The notes below the pieces were generated by a model. The model saw nothing but the letters and a program-made list of their open reading frames with translations, was not told the origin of the DNA and did no database searches. Below, one piece after another: positions 4,628 to 7,352 of a stretch of DNA of 7,352 nt. This stretch comes from Bizionia sp. (lineage in GTDB: Bacteria > Bacteroidota > Bacteroidia > Flavobacteriales > Flavobacteriaceae). The number at the start of each line of letters is the position of its first letter. Position 1 is the first letter of the stretch. The translations under genes were made by a program, and so were the position numbers. The stretch lies in contig JAGPVI010000146.1 in NCBI GenBank assembly GCA_018067115.1, positions 1-7,352 of the forward strand, written 5' to 3'.

Positions 4628-7352
4628 ATGGTTTTAAAAGCACGAAATATGACATTGGAAAGATTAAAACACAGCCTTATATTGCTGTGTTTTATGCTTA
4701 CAGCCATTTCTTTAAACGCTCAAAAAGAAAATGAAGATATAAATGCTAGGTTTCAAAAAATCAATCTTTATATGTATACTAATAAAGATTCCACCTATCA
4801 CCACGCCCAAGCAATTATAGCAAAGTCAAAAGACTCTAATACGTATACCAATGCAATTTACGCCTATTTATACGCTAACAAATCGGCCGCATACTTTAAC
4901 GATTTTAGTGTTTTAAAACACAATATTGAAAAAATAGACAGTTTTTTTGGTGCTCGAAAACAAGAACTAGTAAAACTTGACCATTTCTATTATATAAAAA
5001 ACTCTGCTAATTACGATAAAGGTGTTTATTTCTACAAACTAAACGATTACACTAAAGCACGGAAAGCATTACAATCTATTATCGATGATTCAATAAGTAA
5101 CACTACAGCCGTAAACGATAATGGTAATAACGATTTGGTGTATGGAGCATATACCACAATTGCCAAAATGTATAGCAACGATGGTAAATATGAAATGGCA
5201 AAAGACTATTACAATAAAGCGATTCGGTTTTTGGACACGCACGCAGAAGATGCATACAGTGTTTTTAAACTAAATAGAATATATAGTTTAATTGGCGAAC
5301 TTTATAAAAAACAAAACCAACCTTTAATTTCTAATACCTATTATAAAAAATCGCTAAAGCAAAGTGTATTTTTTAATAACACTAACGGAATCCTCACCGA
5401 AGCCAATACAATCGCAGAAAACTATATTTCTTTAAAACAACTTGATAGTGCTGCATTCTATTTAAAAACGATGGAACCTTTTTTAGTAGACAGCACTCCG
5501 TACGCGTACAAGTATTATAAAACATTGGCACAATGGGCCCATTTAAATAATGACTCACTTACTGCAATATCAAATTTTAATAAGGCGATTGCTTTAAACA
5601 AAGCAAAATGGAACCACACTAAACATATAGAAACAGCCGAAATCTATCAAGAATTCTCTAAAATCTATAGCGCTGGGCAGCATTATACTAAGGCATTATT
5701 AGCCATAAATAATGCCATAGAGCAAGTTTCTGGAGAAAACGTAATCTCGTCGTCGGTAAACAACACGATGTTATTTCGATTATTAAAAATAAAAGCACAG
5801 CTACTAAATAGTATTGGAGATTTCGACAATGCCCTAAAAACGGTAAATCGAGGCATTGAAGTTTTAGATCTTTTAAAACCCTCTTTTAAAAATAATACTG
5901 ACAAATTAATATTAATTAACGATGCTTACCCTTTAATTGAATCTGGATTGGATGCCGCCTACAACTTATATAGCAACACCAACTACCAATCATTAATTGA
6001 CCAAGCATTATTTCTTACCGAAAAAAATAAAAGCGTGCTACTATTGGATGCCATTTTAACAAACGAAGCTATTACTTACGGCAACATCCCCAGTGCAATT
6101 ATAGAGCGAGAACGCATTTTAAAATACCAAATAACAGAATTAGAAAAAGACTTAGTTAACACCAACGAATCGCATAAAAAAGACGAACTTTTCGAATTAC
6201 AAGTTGAATACCGAGTCCTTATTGAATCGTTGGAAAAAAATTACACCAACTACTACAATTTAAAACACAATCAAGATGTCATTACATTAAAACAGCTTCA
6301 AAAATCCTTAAAAGCAGAGGAAGCTATAGTTAGTTTTTTCTATGGTAGCACTTCAATATACCGCGTTACTATTACCAATACTATAAAAGAATTAAAACGA
6401 ATTAAAATTACTAAGACACTTGAAACGTCCATTTTAGATTTTCAAAAACTTATAAGCTCGCCGACTTCTAATCTCACAGAGTTGTCGGTGGTATCCAAAA
6501 AGCTATATGCGGTTTTACTTCCTGAAATGATAGAAAAAAACGGCATAGAAACGCTAACCATTATCCCAGACGGTTTACTTAACTACATTCCTTTTGGAGC
6601 TTTAAAACCTATAAATTCAGAACACCTCTATGCCATTGAAGACTATGCGATTAGTTATATTAATTCGGCTACTTTATTAAAACAATTAAAAGGTAATAAG
6701 GTTAATAACGGTAGACTACTTGGTTTTGCTCCCAAATTCACGGGTATAAACAGCGCGCTTTTACCACTACCAAATACAAAAAAAGAAATCCAACAGTTAG
6801 CACATCATTTTAAAAGCGATCTGTATTTTAATGGCCAAGCAAATTTAAAAGCATTCGATTCTTTAAGCACTGCCTACAGTATTCTTCATTTGGCTACACA
6901 CGCGATTTTTAACGATACCGCACCAGAATATTCCTATTTAGCATTTAGTGACAGCACACAAAACACTACTCTACTTTATGTTAAAGACCTTTATAATTTA
7001 CAACTCAATGCAGATTTAGTCACGTTAAGTGCTTGCGAAAGTGGTATTGGAGAATTAAAGCGCGGTGAAGGTTTACTCAGTTTAGCGCGCGGGTTTTATT
7101 TTAGTGGTGCCTCTAGCTTAGCGAGCACCCTATGGAAAATTAACGATGCGTCTTCCGCTCAATTAATGGATGCATTCTATACTAATTTAGCCTCAGGCTT
7201 ATCGAAAAGTAAAAGTCTACAGGCCGCTAAAATAGAATATATTAAAAGCAATAAAGACACTGCTTTCTCTCACCCTTATTATTGGTCTGGATTTATTCTC
7301 TCCGGTAACGCATCTGCTTTGCGTACAACAACAAACTATACGGTATATATTG
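4628..7352 (+). CDS. Exported TPR-CHAT caspase-like protease, 3' end cut off
   Basis: This frame stays open for 908 codons and leaves the window without a stop. Residues 1-32 form a Sec signal peptide with a hydrophobic core from L17 to L29 and likely cleavage before Q32; an alternative start is M8 (4649). There is no lipobox. Residues ~50-480 are helical TPR-like repeats, for example MYSNDGKYEMAKDYYNKAI (~178-196), a repeat at ~334-367 and IGDFDNALKTVNRGIEVL at ~395-412. Residues ~490-547 form a charged coiled coil. From ~557 onward is a CHAT (clan CD cysteine protease) domain with LHLATHA giving catalytic His758 and LSACESG giving catalytic Cys803. The GEGLLSLARGF block and YYWSGFILSG follow. 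The dyad is intact, so protease activity is plausible. The sequence breaks off just past the CHAT core, where many relatives have a membrane segment. It probably shares a transcript with the small lipoprotein. Substrate is unknown. Confidence 0.93.
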   Translation, partial: MVLKARNMTLERLKHSLILLCFMLTAISLNAQKENEDINARFQKINLYMYTNKDSTYHHAQAIIAKSKDSNTYTNAIYAYLYANKSAAYFNDFSVLKHNIEKIDSFFGARKQELVKLDHFYYIKNSANYDKGVYFYKLNDYTKARKALQSIIDDSISNTTAVNDNGNNDLVYGAYTTIAKMYSNDGKYEMAKDYYNKAIRFLDTHAEDAYSVFKLNRIYSLIGELYKKQNQPLISNTYYKKSLKQSVFFNNTNGILTEANTIAENYISLKQLDSAAFYLKTMEPFLVDSTPYAYKYYKTLAQWAHLNNDSLTAISNFNKAIALNKAKWNHTKHIETAEIYQEFSKIYSAGQHYTKALLAINNAIEQVSGENVISSSVNNTMLFRLLKIKAQLLNSIGDFDNALKTVNRGIEVLDLLKPSFKNNTDKLILINDAYPLIESGLDAAYNLYSNTNYQSLIDQALFLTEKNKSVLLLDAILTNEAITYGNIPSAIIERERILKYQITELEKDLVNTNESHKKDELFELQVEYRVLIESLEKNYTNYYNLKHNQDVITLKQLQKSLKAEEAIVSFFYGSTSIYRVTITNTIKELKRIKITKTLETSILDFQKLISSPTSNLTELSVVSKKLYAVLLPEMIEKNGIETLTIIPDGLLNYIPFGALKPINSEHLYAIEDYAISYINSATLLKQLKGNKVNNGRLLGFAPKFTGINSALLPLPNTKKEIQQLAHHFKSDLYFNGQANLKAFDSLSTAYSILHLATHAIFNDTAPEYSYLAFSDSTQNTTLLYVKDLYNLQLNADLVTLSACESGIGELKRGEGLLSLARGFYFSGASSLASTLWKINDASSAQLMDAFYTNLASGLSKSKSLQAAKIEYIKSNKDTAFSHPYYWSGFILSGNASALRTTTNYTVYI

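Noticed and set aside
5683..5904. Minus-strand open frame of 73 codons
   Set aside because: It lies wholly inside and antisense to the TPR region of the CHAT gene, whose protein sequence is clearly real; the antisense product has no recognisable features.
1..7352. CRISPR arrays, tRNA or rRNA genes, insertion sequences, attachment sites
   Set aside because: No regularly spaced direct repeats, no tRNA-like or rRNA-like sequence, no transposase or terminal inverted repeats were seen in the window.

Overview
The window reads as chromosomal DNA of a Bacteroidota bacterium, most likely a marine-type member of the Flavobacteriaceae. The DNA is AT-rich, with long A/T tracts between genes. Start codons lack Shine-Dalgarno sequences, and four of the five proteins open with a Sec or lipoprotein export signal. 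The protein families (a Bacteroidota putative porin, flavobacterial-style lipoproteins, a secreted TPR-CHAT protein) fit this group. Genus and species cannot be read from the sequence.

Layout. Positions 1-429 (minus strand) hold the first 143 codons of a putative outer-membrane porin that runs off the left edge. A divergent 142-bp spacer follows, with a minus-strand promoter-like box and a hairpin at the predicted 5' end of the porin mRNA. Positions 572-1171 encode a complete ribonuclease HII (rnhB). Positions 1230-3662 (or from 1215) encode a large lipoprotein: an N-terminal half that looks like two DUF3352-type modules and a C-terminal half that looks like a degenerate FG-GAP/PQQ-type beta-propeller. 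A well-formed intrinsic terminator at 3697-3742 closes this unit.

After a 167-bp spacer with an inverted-repeat leader, a second unit starts. It has a small lipoprotein with an eight-proline run (3910-4557), then, 70 bp on, a large exported TPR-CHAT caspase-like protease with an intact His/Cys dyad (from 4628), cut by the right edge.

How the genes work together. RNase HII is a housekeeping DNA-repair enzyme, and its link to the downstream lipoprotein is probably only positional. The most interesting part is the right-hand pair: an envelope lipoprotein with a stiff proline hinge beside an exported CHAT protease. This arrangement suggests an extracytoplasmic proteolytic or sensing module, but partnership is inferred only from adjacency, and whatever lies downstream is outside the window.
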